From assembly GCA_002361095.1 (NCBI GenBank), contig DERU01000202.1, forward strand, positions 1-24,521: a stretch of 24,521 nucleotides of DNA, in the 5' to 3' direction. Numbering within the stretch: position 1 is the stretch's first letter; each line of letters begins with the position of its first letter. Made by a program: the position numbers and the translations under genes. Origin of the DNA: Lachnospiraceae bacterium UBA3332 (lineage in GTDB: Bacteria > Bacillota > Clostridia > Lachnospirales > Lachnospiraceae). The notes under the pieces are model-generated. The model worked only from the letters and a program-made list of their open reading frames with translations, had not been told where the DNA came from and made no database searches. This document shows positions 6,359-14,278 of the stretch, one piece after another.

Positions 6359-9328
6359 ATGAGAGTAGAAAAATTTTATGAGGATCTGCACACTTTGCAT
6401 TTGGGTACGATGGACAACAGATGCTATTATGTGCCGCAGTCTGCGGACGGCAGGGCGCGCAGCCAAAGTCTATCGGGAGAGGACTGGAGGTTTGCCTACT
6501 TTCCCAATGTGGAAAGCGTGCCGGAGGAATTTGCGGAAGCGGATTTTGTGTCTTCCCAATTTGCTGCGATGGACGTGCCCGGCTGCTGGCAGATGAAAGG
6601 GTATGACCAAAAACAGTATACCAATGTCCGTTATCCTTTTCCCTATGATCCGCCCTATGTGCCGGACGAAAATCCCTGCGGCGCGTACTTGAAAGACTTT
6701 GCTTTGGACGGGCAGGCCGTCGGGATGCGGCAGTTTTTGTATTTTGAAGGAGTGGATTCCTGTTTTTATGTGTGGGTGAACGGGGAATTTGTGGGATACA
6801 GCCAGGTTTCCCACAGCCCCAGTGAGTTTGAAATTACGGGAAAAACCAGGGAGGGACAAAACCGTCTGAGTGTGCTGGTCATGAAATGGTGCGACGGAAG
6901 CTATCTGGAGGATCAGGATAAGCTGCGGTTTTCCGGAATTTTCAGGGATGTAAATCTGATTGTGCGTCCGCAGGCGTTTGTGCATGATTTTACGGTGACG
7001 ACCCCTGTAAATCTGGAAAATGACAGCGCCGTGGTGGAAGTGCGTTTTGACAGGGTGGAAGGCAGCCCTTCGATTGACTGTGAACTGTTGGATGCGGAGG
7101 GAACCCAGTTATGCATGGCATTTTCAAACGGGGAAACGCTGCGTATGCCTGTGGATACGCCGACGCTTTGGAATGCGGAACAGCCGTATCGGTATACGGT
7201 GAAAATATCCACGGGGGATGAAGTGATCGTACAGAAAGTGGGCATCCGTCAGATTGATGTGGAAAACGGCACGATTTTGATAAACGGAAAGCAGGTGAAA
7301 TTCCGTGGGGTTAACCGCCATGACAGTCATCCGGTGACCGGGGCGACCGTGACGCAAAAGGATGTTATTGCGGATATGCGCCTGATGAAGGAGCATAATG
7401 TCAATGCCATCCGTACCAGTCATTACCCCAACGCGCCGTGGTTTCCGACACTTTGCAGCGAGTATGGGTTTTATGTGATTGCGGAAGCGGATCTGGAATG
7501 CCACGGAACCACTACCATTTATTATAAAGGTGATCAGCGCGATATTTTCGGCCTGCTGGCGCAGGATCCGGAGTGGGCGGAATCTATTTTGGACAGGCAG
7601 CAGCGCAATGTGATTCGGGATAAGAACGAGAGCAGCGTGATTTTTTGGTCGCTGGGCAACGAGAGCGGCTACGGCCCTGCCTTTGAGGATGCGGGAAAAT
7701 GGGTGAAAAATTACGATCCCACCCGTCTGGTGCATTATGAGGGCAGCACTTGGGAAGGCGGCGGCTATCAAAATGACGTCTCTATGCTGGATGTGATGAG
7801 CCGTATGTATGCGCCTGTAGAGTGGGTTAAGGAATACTGTGAGGATGTGCGTACCCGTAAGCCCCTGATCCAGTGTGAGTTTGTGCATGCAATGGGCAAC
7901 GGCCCCGGGGACATTGAAGACTATATGGAACTGATGTATGCCTATGACAAGTTCTGCGGCGGTTTTGTATGGGAGTGGTGCGACCATGCCACCTACGAGG
8001 GACAGGCTGCGGACGGCAGAGGGATGTACCATTATGGCGGCGATGCGGGCGAATATCCGCACGACGGCAATTTCTGTATGGACGGACTGGTGTATCCGGA
8101 CCGGACGCCGCACAAAGGGCTTTTAGAGTGGAAAAATGCAGTACGCCCGGTGCGGGCCGAACTTGCCGATCTTGCAGGCGGGCGGGTTATACTGAAAAAT
8201 ATGCAGGATTTTGCCGACCTTTCGGATACGGTTTCGGTGCGGTACGAAGTGAAACGTAACGGGGAACTTTTGGCGGAAGGGGAATTTGAACGGGTGGAAT
8301 GCGCGGCGCATGAGACTGCGGAGATTGTCATTCCCGGCCTTGCGCAATACGCTTTGGAAAAGTCTTATCTGAAACTTATATATGTCCAGAAAGAGGATAC
8401 CGCCCTGACAAAAAAAGGACGCATTGCCGGATTTGACCAATTTGCGCTTTTTATCCCGGAAAAGGAAGACCTGCTTTTGGAAGCGGCCGGAAATTTGCGG
8501 CTGGAGGAGACGCAGGACAGTTATGTGATTTGTTCCGAGCGCATCCGCTACCGTTTCGGGAAGAAAAAAGCAGCTTTTGTATCCATGGAAAAGGACGGCC
8601 GGGAACGGATGGAAAGCCCTATGGAGTGGTGTGTGTTCCGGGCACCGACGGACAACGATATGTGGGTCCGCAGGGAATGGGAAGAGGCCGGTTATGACAG
8701 GCCTTGGACAAAAGTTTACGGGTGCAGCGCGGAATCGGACGGGCAGATTGCGAAAATTACCTGTGAGTTTTCGGTCGCCAGCGCTTATCGGCAGCCTTAC
8801 GTGCGTGCGACGGCCAAATGGGAAGTGAACGCCGAGGGTGCGGTGCGGATGACGGTGGATGCGAAACGGGATTTAAAATTCCCCTTCCTGCCGCGTTTCG
8901 GGATTACGCTGACGCTTCCCAGGGAAGAGACAAATGTTTCCTATTTCGGTTATGGGCCTTATGAAAGCTATCAGGATAAACACCGCGCGTCATGGATGGA
9001 CCGTTTTGAGGCAAGTGTGGGAGAACTGCATGAGGACTACATAAAACCGCAGGAGAACGGAAGCCATTGTAACTGCTATGAGGTGCGGGTAGGAAGCCTG
9101 TATGCCAGGGGCAGCGAGCCGTTTTCCTTTAACGCCTCCTTTTATACGGTGGAGGAACTGGCCCAAAAAGCGCACAATTATGAATTGGAAGAATCCGGCC
9201 ATGTCATTTTGCATTTGGATTATGCCATGAGCGGCGTAGGTTCCAATTCCTGCGGCCCGCGTCTTTTGGAAAAATACCAGCTAAAGGAAGAAGAAATACA
9301 CTGGGAAATGCTTTTGCAGATCGGGTGA
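6359..9328 (+). CDS. lacZ: Beta-galactosidase, glycoside hydrolase family 2 (LacZ type)
   Basis: Predicted cytoplasmic enzyme of 989 aa that hydrolyses terminal beta-galactosides such as lactose. Domain order is as in LacZ: an N-terminal jelly-roll sugar-binding domain (about 50-220), an Ig-like domain, a TIM barrel (about 310-600), a second Ig-like region and a C-terminal Bgal_small_N domain (about 710-985) with the YFGYGPYESYQDK segment. The likely acid/base is Glu435 in LGNESGYGP. The nucleophile is Glu507 in the CEFVHAMGNGPG block, matching Glu461 and Glu537 of E. coli LacZ. ATG6359 follows AAAGGAGG at 6345-6352; a TTG immediately before it is less likely. The length is close to the typical 1,020 aa. 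The SGNH esterase 72 bp downstream is probably co-transcribed, suggesting action on acetylated galactosides. Confidence 0.93.
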   Translation: MRVEKFYEDLHTLHLGTMDNRCYYVPQSADGRARSQSLSGEDWRFAYFPNVESVPEEFAEADFVSSQFAAMDVPGCWQMKGYDQKQYTNVRYPFPYDPPYVPDENPCGAYLKDFALDGQAVGMRQFLYFEGVDSCFYVWVNGEFVGYSQVSHSPSEFEITGKTREGQNRLSVLVMKWCDGSYLEDQDKLRFSGIFRDVNLIVRPQAFVHDFTVTTPVNLENDSAVVEVRFDRVEGSPSIDCELLDAEGTQLCMAFSNGETLRMPVDTPTLWNAEQPYRYTVKISTGDEVIVQKVGIRQIDVENGTILINGKQVKFRGVNRHDSHPVTGATVTQKDVIADMRLMKEHNVNAIRTSHYPNAPWFPTLCSEYGFYVIAEADLECHGTTTIYYKGDQRDIFGLLAQDPEWAESILDRQQRNVIRDKNESSVIFWSLGNESGYGPAFEDAGKWVKNYDPTRLVHYEGSTWEGGGYQNDVSMLDVMSRMYAPVEWVKEYCEDVRTRKPLIQCEFVHAMGNGPGDIEDYMELMYAYDKFCGGFVWEWCDHATYEGQAADGRGMYHYGGDAGEYPHDGNFCMDGLVYPDRTPHKGLLEWKNAVRPVRAELADLAGGRVILKNMQDFADLSDTVSVRYEVKRNGELLAEGEFERVECAAHETAEIVIPGLAQYALEKSYLKLIYVQKEDTALTKKGRIAGFDQFALFIPEKEDLLLEAAGNLRLEETQDSYVICSERIRYRFGKKKAAFVSMEKDGRERMESPMEWCVFRAPTDNDMWVRREWEEAGYDRPWTKVYGCSAESDGQIAKITCEFSVASAYRQPYVRATAKWEVNAEGAVRMTVDAKRDLKFPFLPRFGITLTLPREETNVSYFGYGPYESYQDKHRASWMDRFEASVGELHEDYIKPQENGSHCNCYEVRVGSLYARGSEPFSFNASFYTVEELAQKAHNYELEESGHVILHLDYAMSGVGSNSCGPRLLEKYQLKEEEIHWEMLLQIG

Positions 9329-9332
9329 AGGG

Positions 9333-9385
9333 ATGCCGGTCCGCACAGGGCCGGCATTTGAGAAGCGGGCCTCTGTAAAAGAGGC
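9333..9385 (+). promoter_or_regulatory. Tandem hairpins between lacZ and the SGNH gene
   Basis: Hairpin one pairs 9333-9342 with 9348-9357 (10 bp including one G-T pair, loop GCACA) and is followed by only three T residues. Hairpin two pairs GCCTCT (9369-9374) with AGAGGC (9380-9385) around a 5-nt loop. The first looks like an mRNA-stabilising or weak attenuating stem rather than a strong terminator. The second covers the purine-rich AGAGGCGG before ATG9389, which favours the later ATG9401 as the true start. Confidence 0.6.
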
Positions 9386-9400
9386 GGAATGAGAGGAAAT

Positions 9401-10054
9401 ATGTTATTTCAAAATGGCGACAGGGTGGTGTTTACCGGAGACTCCGTGACGGATTTTGGCAGGGCGCGTCCGGTGGGAGAAGGTTTGGGAGAAGGGGTCG
9501 GCACGGGGTATGTACGTCTGATTCACACGTTTTTAAACGCCTTATATCCGGAGAACGTAATCCGCATTTCCAATACGGGTGTCAGCGGCAATAACATTTT
9601 GGATTTAAAAGCCCGCTGGCAGGAGGATGTGCTGGATTTGAAACCGGATTGGGTCAGTATGATGATCGGCATTAATGATGTCTGGCGCAGATTTGATAAT
9701 CCGGATATTTTTGAGGAACATGTGACACCCGGGCAATACGAGAGCGTATATAGGGAACTGATTACCTGTACAAAGCCCAAGGTCAAGGGGATGATTCTGA
9801 TGACGCCCTATTTCATGGAGCCGAACCGGAAAGATCCGATGCGTATGGCGATGGACGAGATGGGGGAAATTGTAAAAAGGCTTGCGGAAGAATATGGTCT
9901 GCCCTGTGTGGATACCCAACAGGCTTTTGATGAGTATTTCCGGTACCGTCATCCGGATTATATCGCCTGGGACCGGGTGCATCCCAATCAGGTGGGGGCA
10001 ATGCTGCTTGCGAGGGCGTTTTTGAACACGGTAGGGTTTGCGTGGAGGCCGTAA
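9401..10054 (+). CDS. Cytoplasmic SGNH/GDSL-family hydrolase (probable carbohydrate esterase)
   Basis: A 217-aa single-domain SGNH hydrolase, probably removing acetyl or other acyl groups from sugars. All four family blocks are visible: FTGDSVTD with Ser15 (nucleophile), NTGVSGN around residue 60, GIND with Asn92, and WDRVHPN with the Asp191/His194 pair. There is no signal peptide, so it should act inside the cell, as the adjacent beta-galactosidase does. I prefer ATG9401 (GAGAGG four bases upstream, and homologues typically begin right before the GDS block); ATG9389 is an alternative. It follows lacZ by 72 bp with no strong terminator between them. The substrate cannot be read from sequence. 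Confidence 0.85.
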   Translation: MLFQNGDRVVFTGDSVTDFGRARPVGEGLGEGVGTGYVRLIHTFLNALYPENVIRISNTGVSGNNILDLKARWQEDVLDLKPDWVSMMIGINDVWRRFDNPDIFEEHVTPGQYESVYRELITCTKPKVKGMILMTPYFMEPNRKDPMRMAMDEMGEIVKRLAEEYGLPCVDTQQAFDEYFRYRHPDYIAWDRVHPNQVGAMLLARAFLNTVGFAWRP

Positions 10055-10133
10055 TCCTGCTTTTATAGGAAACGACTTTAATCATTTGCGATAGTTCCAT
10101 AGGCAATAAGCCGCGCCCTGCAGATGCCTGATT

Positions 10134-10157
10134 CGCCTGCCGCTAATGCGGCAGGCG
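10134..10157. repeat. Perfect hairpin between convergent esterase genes
   Basis: CGCCTGCCGC (10134-10143) and GCGGCAGGCG (10148-10157) pair perfectly over 10 bp with loop TAAT. The stop codon of the minus-strand esterase lies in the loop and arm (10143-10145). No T-tract follows on either strand. It lies at the only boundary between the two converging transcripts, so it probably blocks 3' exonucleases or acts as a bidirectional, U-less terminator. Confidence 0.7.
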
Positions 10158-11165
10158 GCCCGAGCAGATAAAGCCAAGAACCGTATCTTCAATGCCTTCT
10201 TCATATTGCAGGGAAAGGGTGGTATTCGGAGCGATGAGCAGTCCCACAGGGGCAGCCATTGTCCATTTTTTGATCACGGTGGTATCGCCTGTGTCGGCCC
10301 AGACTTCCCCGGTGGAAAAATCCAGCCGGATATCACTGCCTCCCGGAAATTTGCGGTAGAGAATGCCGAGGGTGGGAGTTTGGGGCGTAATGCGGTATTG
10401 GCCGTCGGCTGTTCTGCATTTTTCCAGAGGGATAAAGGTATAATCTTCAAACAGCGAGACGAAAGGAGTGGAGGGCAGCGAAAGGGAGGAGGCTTTTTTA
10501 TTTGCGGCGATTCCGTTTTCGATGACGGAGCGGATGGTTTCAAAATAAATACGGTGTCCCTGCGCGTCGGGATGCGTTCCGTCCGGCGTAAGCTGGGCAA
10601 AGGAAAACTCCGAGAGGGAAAAGGCGCCGATGGTATCCGCGATATCCGCGTCGTACAGGTTGGAAAGCCGGATGATTTCCAGCATTTTTTCCGTATAGAC
10701 CTGTTGGCTGCTTTCCAGTATCGTAATCAGCCGGCAGGATGGGTTTTGCCGCAGAATACTGCGGAGCATAGCTTCGTAATAAAGACCGAAATTGTCCGGA
10801 CTGTCGTTTTGTCCGTAGCAGATGAAAATCAGATCGTAACTCCCGTTTTTGCGAATGTTTTTGCGCATGGCGGTTTCGCTTTGGAAATAACCGGTATAGC
10901 TGGAGGTGCCGCCGATGGCATAGCTGTCCAGGACAATGGGAGCGGGGTATGTGTCAAGCAGCCAGTCGTAAAGCAGGGCGTCCCAGGACAGCGCAGGCGC
11001 CACACCGGTTTTATCCGCAATGCTGTCTCCGAAAATGGCGACCCGTACGGGAAGGTTTGTCTGAAGCTTTTCATAAGGGGAAACGGTTTTGGCCTGCACG
11101 GCCATGCCTGACAGCAGGAAAAATAAAAATGCCGAAAGCAGCCCGTAAAAATAGTTTTTTCTCAT
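10143..11165 (-). CDS. Secreted SGNH/GDSL-family hydrolase
   Basis: A 340-aa exported esterase-like protein. Residues 1-25 form a classical signal peptide (RKNYFYG, then a hydrophobic Leu/Phe core, then VQA before Lys26). The SGNH blocks are FGDSIAD with Ser48, the AIGGTSSY Gly block near 85, YGQND with Asn120, and PDGTHPD with Asp195/His198. After about residue 220 there is a further 120-residue C-terminal part rich in beta-like sequence, of unknown role. It is not related in detail to the cytoplasmic SGNH enzyme that converges on it. ATG11165 is preceded by GGAG. The gene has a near-consensus promoter and a palindrome just downstream of the predicted transcription start, so it is probably repressed by a dimeric regulator. 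A lipobox is not seen, so release or wall association is likely. Confidence 0.85.
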   Translation of the reverse strand: MRKNYFYGLLSAFLFFLLSGMAVQAKTVSPYEKLQTNLPVRVAIFGDSIADKTGVAPALSWDALLYDWLLDTYPAPIVLDSYAIGGTSSYTGYFQSETAMRKNIRKNGSYDLIFICYGQNDSPDNFGLYYEAMLRSILRQNPSCRLITILESSQQVYTEKMLEIIRLSNLYDADIADTIGAFSLSEFSFAQLTPDGTHPDAQGHRIYFETIRSVIENGIAANKKASSLSLPSTPFVSLFEDYTFIPLEKCRTADGQYRITPQTPTLGILYRKFPGGSDIRLDFSTGEVWADTGDTTVIKKWTMAAPVGLLIAPNTTLSLQYEEGIEDTVLGFICSGRLPH

Positions 11166-11198
11166 TGGTAATTCTCCGTGATCGTGGAAGGTGTCTTT

Positions 11199-11217
11199 AT
11201 GGAAAACGGTTTTCCAT
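11199..11217. promoter_or_regulatory. Putative operator in the leader of the secreted esterase gene
   Basis: A perfect inverted repeat, ATGGAAAAC-G-GTTTTCCAT (9-bp arms, one central base). It lies about 9-27 nt downstream of the predicted transcription start of the minus-strand gene, where a bound repressor would block transcription. The AAAACGGTTTT core resembles operators of LacI-family sugar repressors, although their centre is usually even-spaced. No candidate repressor gene is in the window. Confidence 0.55.
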
Positions 11218-11232
11218 GTCTTTGCTTACAGC

Positions 11233-11261
11233 ATTATATCCCATTCCTTTCGGTTGTACAA
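11233..11261 (-). promoter_or_regulatory. Promoter of the secreted SGNH gene
   Basis: On the minus strand TTGTAC (11256-11261), a 17-bp spacer and a perfect TATAAT (11233-11238). The leader to ATG11165 is about 60 nt and contains the 19-bp palindrome. Confidence 0.75.
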
Positions 11262-11276
11262 TCCCCTGATTGGGGA
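11262..11276. promoter_or_regulatory. Dyad between divergent promoters
   Basis: TCCCC-TGATT-GGGGA, a 5-bp-arm dyad placed between the two divergent -35 boxes (11256-11261 minus, 11285-11290 plus). The position would allow joint control of the secreted esterase and DUF2804 genes. The arms are short, so this is tentative. Confidence 0.3.
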
Positions 11277-11284
11277 AAATAAAG

Positions 11285-11313
11285 TGGACAAACGATGATG
11301 CCGATGCTATATT
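11285..11313 (+). promoter_or_regulatory. Promoter of the DUF2804 / HAM1-AlaX unit
   Basis: TGGACA (11285-11290), a 17-bp spacer and TATATT (11308-11313), each 5 of 6 matches to consensus. The leader to ATG11363 is about 43 nt. Confidence 0.7.
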
Positions 11314-11362
11314 GGATTTGTGGTACAACGTTGCTGCGCTGATTGGAAGGGAGGGCAGGGGT

Positions 11363-12364
11363 ATGGAAAAAGAATTGTTGGAAAGAGGGCCGGTTTTGGA
11401 CAAAAAGGGGCGTCCCAACCCGGGGTTTTCCAGAAAGAGTACGCTGGTATACCGGCGGAGCGCGATTCGGGCAATGCCGTGGCGGGTGAAGGAATGGGAT
11501 TTTTATCAGGTATCTGACGATAGGTTATGCCTGCAGCTTACCATCGGACATGCCGCGTATGCGGGACAGGTCAGCCTGATGCTGTTCGATTTTGTAAAAG
11601 GGGAAAGGTTATTGGATTTGAGTAAAATTCTTGCGCTGCCCTTTGGCTCCCTACATATGCCGGAAAATACGGAATGCGACCATACCCTCGCGTACGACAG
11701 GGGCGGTGTGTTTATGGCGTTTGAGACAAGAGGGGCGGAGCGTATACTCACCTGCAGCTGGGGGAATGTGGATGTGTCCGTACGCTTAAAACGGTGCAAC
11801 CCGGATTCACTGGTCATCAATCTGCCTTTTGACGAGTCGCCGCGCGCTTTTTATTATAACCACAAAATCAATTGTATGACTGCGCAGGGTGTGGTGCGCG
11901 CCGGACAGGAAGAATGGAATTTTCATGAAGAGAATTCTTTCGGCATTCTGGACTGGGGCAGGGGGGTTTGGCCATTTCATAACGAATGGTATTGGAGTAA
12001 CGCAACCGGATATCTGGACGGGGAAATGTTCGGCTTTAACTTGGGCTGCGGTTTTGGCAATACGGATACGGCCAGTGAGAATATGCTGTTTTACCGGGGA
12101 AAAAGCCATAAGCTGGGCAAAGTGGATTTTGTGCTGGGAGAGGAATATATGCAGCCATGGCGTTTGCGGGACCGGGAGGGACGTTTGGACTTGACGCTGA
12201 CGCCTTGCTATGACCGGACGACGGTAACGAAGCTTTTGTGGGTGGATAACTGCTGTCACCAGATGTTTGGAACCTTCAGCGGAAAAGCCGTATTGGATGA
12301 TGGAACGGTGTTAAAGGTTGAGGATGTGGTGTCCTTTGCGGAGCATGCGGTGAATAACTGGTAG
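11363..12364 (+). CDS. DUF2804 family protein
   Basis: A 333-aa soluble protein that I recognise as DUF2804. It begins with the typical ERGPVLDKKGRP segment (a ligand- or substrate-like N-terminal pattern of the family) and contains the conserved central WGRGVWPFHNEWYW aromatic block at about 196-209, followed by FNLGCGFG. The function of the family is unknown; the beta-rich, Trp-rich pattern suggests a barrel or sandwich that could hold a hydrophobic or sugar ligand, which is only inference. ATG11363 follows GGAAGGGAGG; an upstream in-frame non-ATG start at 11270 would overlap the promoter. Its TAG stop (12362-12364) overlaps the ribosome binding site of the next gene, so the two are translationally coupled. 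Confidence 0.8.
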   Translation: MEKELLERGPVLDKKGRPNPGFSRKSTLVYRRSAIRAMPWRVKEWDFYQVSDDRLCLQLTIGHAAYAGQVSLMLFDFVKGERLLDLSKILALPFGSLHMPENTECDHTLAYDRGGVFMAFETRGAERILTCSWGNVDVSVRLKRCNPDSLVINLPFDESPRAFYYNHKINCMTAQGVVRAGQEEWNFHEENSFGILDWGRGVWPFHNEWYWSNATGYLDGEMFGFNLGCGFGNTDTASENMLFYRGKSHKLGKVDFVLGEEYMQPWRLRDREGRLDLTLTPCYDRTTVTKLLWVDNCCHQMFGTFSGKAVLDDGTVLKVEDVVSFAEHAVNNW

Positions 12365-12373
12365 GAGGCAGCA

Positions 12374-14185
12374 TTGGGAATTATGGCGGAAAAAACAGTA
12401 TTGTTATACGGGACGGGAAACGCCGCAAAGTTTGCATGGATGCGGACCTGTCTGCAGGATTTGGACGATATCGAACTGATCGGACTGCAGGATTTGGACT
12501 GCGCTTGGGAGGAACCGGAGGAGAGCGGAAATCTGCCGCTGGACAATGCGAGGAAAAAGGCGCTATGCTATTACCGGGTCTGTCATAGGCCGGTATTTTC
12601 CATAGACAGCGGACTTTTTATAGAGGGACTGCCGGATGGGGAACAGCCGGGCGTACATGTGCGCCGGGTTGGGGGAAGGAACCTGACGGATAAGGAAATG
12701 CGGGCACATTATAAGCAGATTGCGGCGCGTATGGGGGGAAAATGCGTGGCGCAGTATCAGAACGCGGTCTGTCTTGTGTTCTCAGAGGATGAGATTTATG
12801 AAAGTCAGGCGAAGGATTTGAGTTGGGAACCCTTTTATCTGACCACGCAGGAGAGGAAACAGCGGGAGGAGGGGTTCCCCCTTGACGCCATAAGTGAGGA
12901 CATCCGGACGGGACGGCATTGGTACGACATGGAACAGGAATCCGGACCGGAAAGCATCGGGACAAGATATTGTACGTTTTTTCGGGAAGCGTTACAGGCG
13001 CATGCAAGAAAAAAAGGAACCGAACAGCTGTATGATGAGGATGCCTACCGCACCAGCTTTGAAGCAAAGGTGGTGCGGTGTGAAGAGACTGTGGGCGGTT
13101 ACGGTGTGATTTTAGATCGCACCGCCTTTTATCCGGAGGGGGGCGGACAGCCCTGCGACAGGGGGAGCCTGCAGATTATACAAGGAAAAGGGACGGTTTC
13201 GGTGCTGGATGTACAGGAGAAAGACGGGGAAGTCTGGCATTTGTGCGACGGGAGGATAGAGGCAGGCGCAGGGGTGCGCGGCAGGATCGACTGGGAACGA
13301 CGGCTGACCCATATGCGGGAACATTCCGGGGAACATATTCTTTCAGGCATAATCTGCAAAACCTACGGTTATTCCAACATCGGTTTCCATATGGGCAGGG
13401 ATTTTGTGACCGTAGATTTTTCCGGGATGCTTACGCAGGAACAGGTGGATGCGGCCGAGCGGGCGGCCAATGAAAAGGTGCTGGAAAATGTGGAAATTCT
13501 GACCGCATACCCGGGGGCAGAGGAACTTAAAGAGTTGGACTACCGAAGCAAAAAGGAATTGGACGGCCGGGTTCGGATCGTGACGGTGCCGGGGGCGGAT
13601 TGCTGTGCCTGCTGCGGGACGCATGTGAGACGTACCGGGGAAGTGGGCCCCATCAAGGTGATCGCTTCCGAGCATTATAAGGGAGGCATCCGCCTGCATG
13701 TTCTGATCGGGAAAAAGGCGTTGGCGGATTATGCGGAAAAATCCGGAAATTGCGGAAAGATTTCCGCTTTGTTATCGGTGAAACCGGAAGATGTGGCGGA
13801 GGGCGTGGCAAAACTGCAGGAGGCTATGAATGCTCTGCGTATGGAGTACGGCGCGCTCAAAATGCGTCTTTTGGAACAAAAGGTGGAAGCGGTTCCCGCC
13901 GGGCAGGAGAAGGCGGTCCTATTTGAAAAAGGGCTGTCGTCCGAGGATATGCGCAGGCTGGCCGACAGTCTGCACAAAAGGGCGGTGTTTGCGGCGGTTT
14001 TCTGCGGGGAGGATGGCAAAGGCTATCAATATGTGATGATTTCCCGGGAACGGGATATGGAGGCGTTCGGCAAGACGTTCAACCGCAGACTGCAGGGCCG
14101 GGGAGGGGGAAGAAATCCGATGATCCGGGGATTCGTTCCGGCAGACCGCCCTGCCATCGAAGCATGCCTGGCGTCACCGGTCTGA
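12374..14185 (+). CDS. Fusion: HAM1/RdgB-like NTP pyrophosphatase + AlaX-type alanyl-tRNA editing protein
   Basis: A 603-aa two-part protein. Residues 1-210 resemble the HAM1/RdgB family that cleaves non-canonical purine nucleoside triphosphates (ITP, XTP). The nucleotide-binding TGNAAK is at 14-19 and the catalytic-type Asp78 is in SIDSGL, but the usual FGYDP..SHR end is replaced by a divergent EEGFPLDAISEDI segment. Residues 220-603 are an AlaX/AlaRS-type editing protein that hydrolyses Ser- or Gly-tRNA(Ala): YPEGGGQPCDRG at about 252, zinc ligands His317-x3-His321 and Cys413-x3-His417, and a long helical plus DHHA1-like tail with RGGGRNP near 580. TTG12374 is chosen because AGGAGG at 12363-12368 is 5 bp upstream; ATG12383 is an alternative at poor spacing. 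There is no stop or frameshift at the junction, so it is one polypeptide. The family of each half is clear; the joint purpose is unknown. Confidence 0.88.
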   Translation: MGIMAEKTVLLYGTGNAAKFAWMRTCLQDLDDIELIGLQDLDCAWEEPEESGNLPLDNARKKALCYYRVCHRPVFSIDSGLFIEGLPDGEQPGVHVRRVGGRNLTDKEMRAHYKQIAARMGGKCVAQYQNAVCLVFSEDEIYESQAKDLSWEPFYLTTQERKQREEGFPLDAISEDIRTGRHWYDMEQESGPESIGTRYCTFFREALQAHARKKGTEQLYDEDAYRTSFEAKVVRCEETVGGYGVILDRTAFYPEGGGQPCDRGSLQIIQGKGTVSVLDVQEKDGEVWHLCDGRIEAGAGVRGRIDWERRLTHMREHSGEHILSGIICKTYGYSNIGFHMGRDFVTVDFSGMLTQEQVDAAERAANEKVLENVEILTAYPGAEELKELDYRSKKELDGRVRIVTVPGADCCACCGTHVRRTGEVGPIKVIASEHYKGGIRLHVLIGKKALADYAEKSGNCGKISALLSVKPEDVAEGVAKLQEAMNALRMEYGALKMRLLEQKVEAVPAGQEKAVLFEKGLSSEDMRRLADSLHKRAVFAAVFCGEDGKGYQYVMISRERDMEAFGKTFNRRLQGRGGGRNPMIRGFVPADRPAIEACLASPV

Positions 14186-14199
14186 AAGATTATTGCAGC

Positions 14200-14243
14200 C
14201 TCCGGAAAATATTTGCGTAGCGTTTGCAGATGCCGGAGTTTTT
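14200..14243 (+). terminator. Probable terminator after the HAM1-AlaX gene
   Basis: CTCCGG (14200-14205) and CCGGAG (14233-14238) frame a 27-nt loop and are followed by five T residues (14239-14243). The loop is long, so efficiency is uncertain. Confidence 0.45.
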
Positions 14244-14278
14244 GGGAAGGGTTTTGTGGTTGATCGAAACGTTAAGGA

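Noticed and set aside
7124..8113. A 329-residue open frame on the minus strand inside lacZ
   Set aside because: It lies antisense to the clear TIM-barrel coding region, with no ribosome binding site or recognisable motif. Long antisense frames are a by-product of codon use here.
10146..11111. A 321-residue plus-strand frame opposite the secreted esterase
   Set aside because: The opposite strand has a signal peptide, SGNH blocks, a ribosome binding site and a promoter. This frame has none of these.
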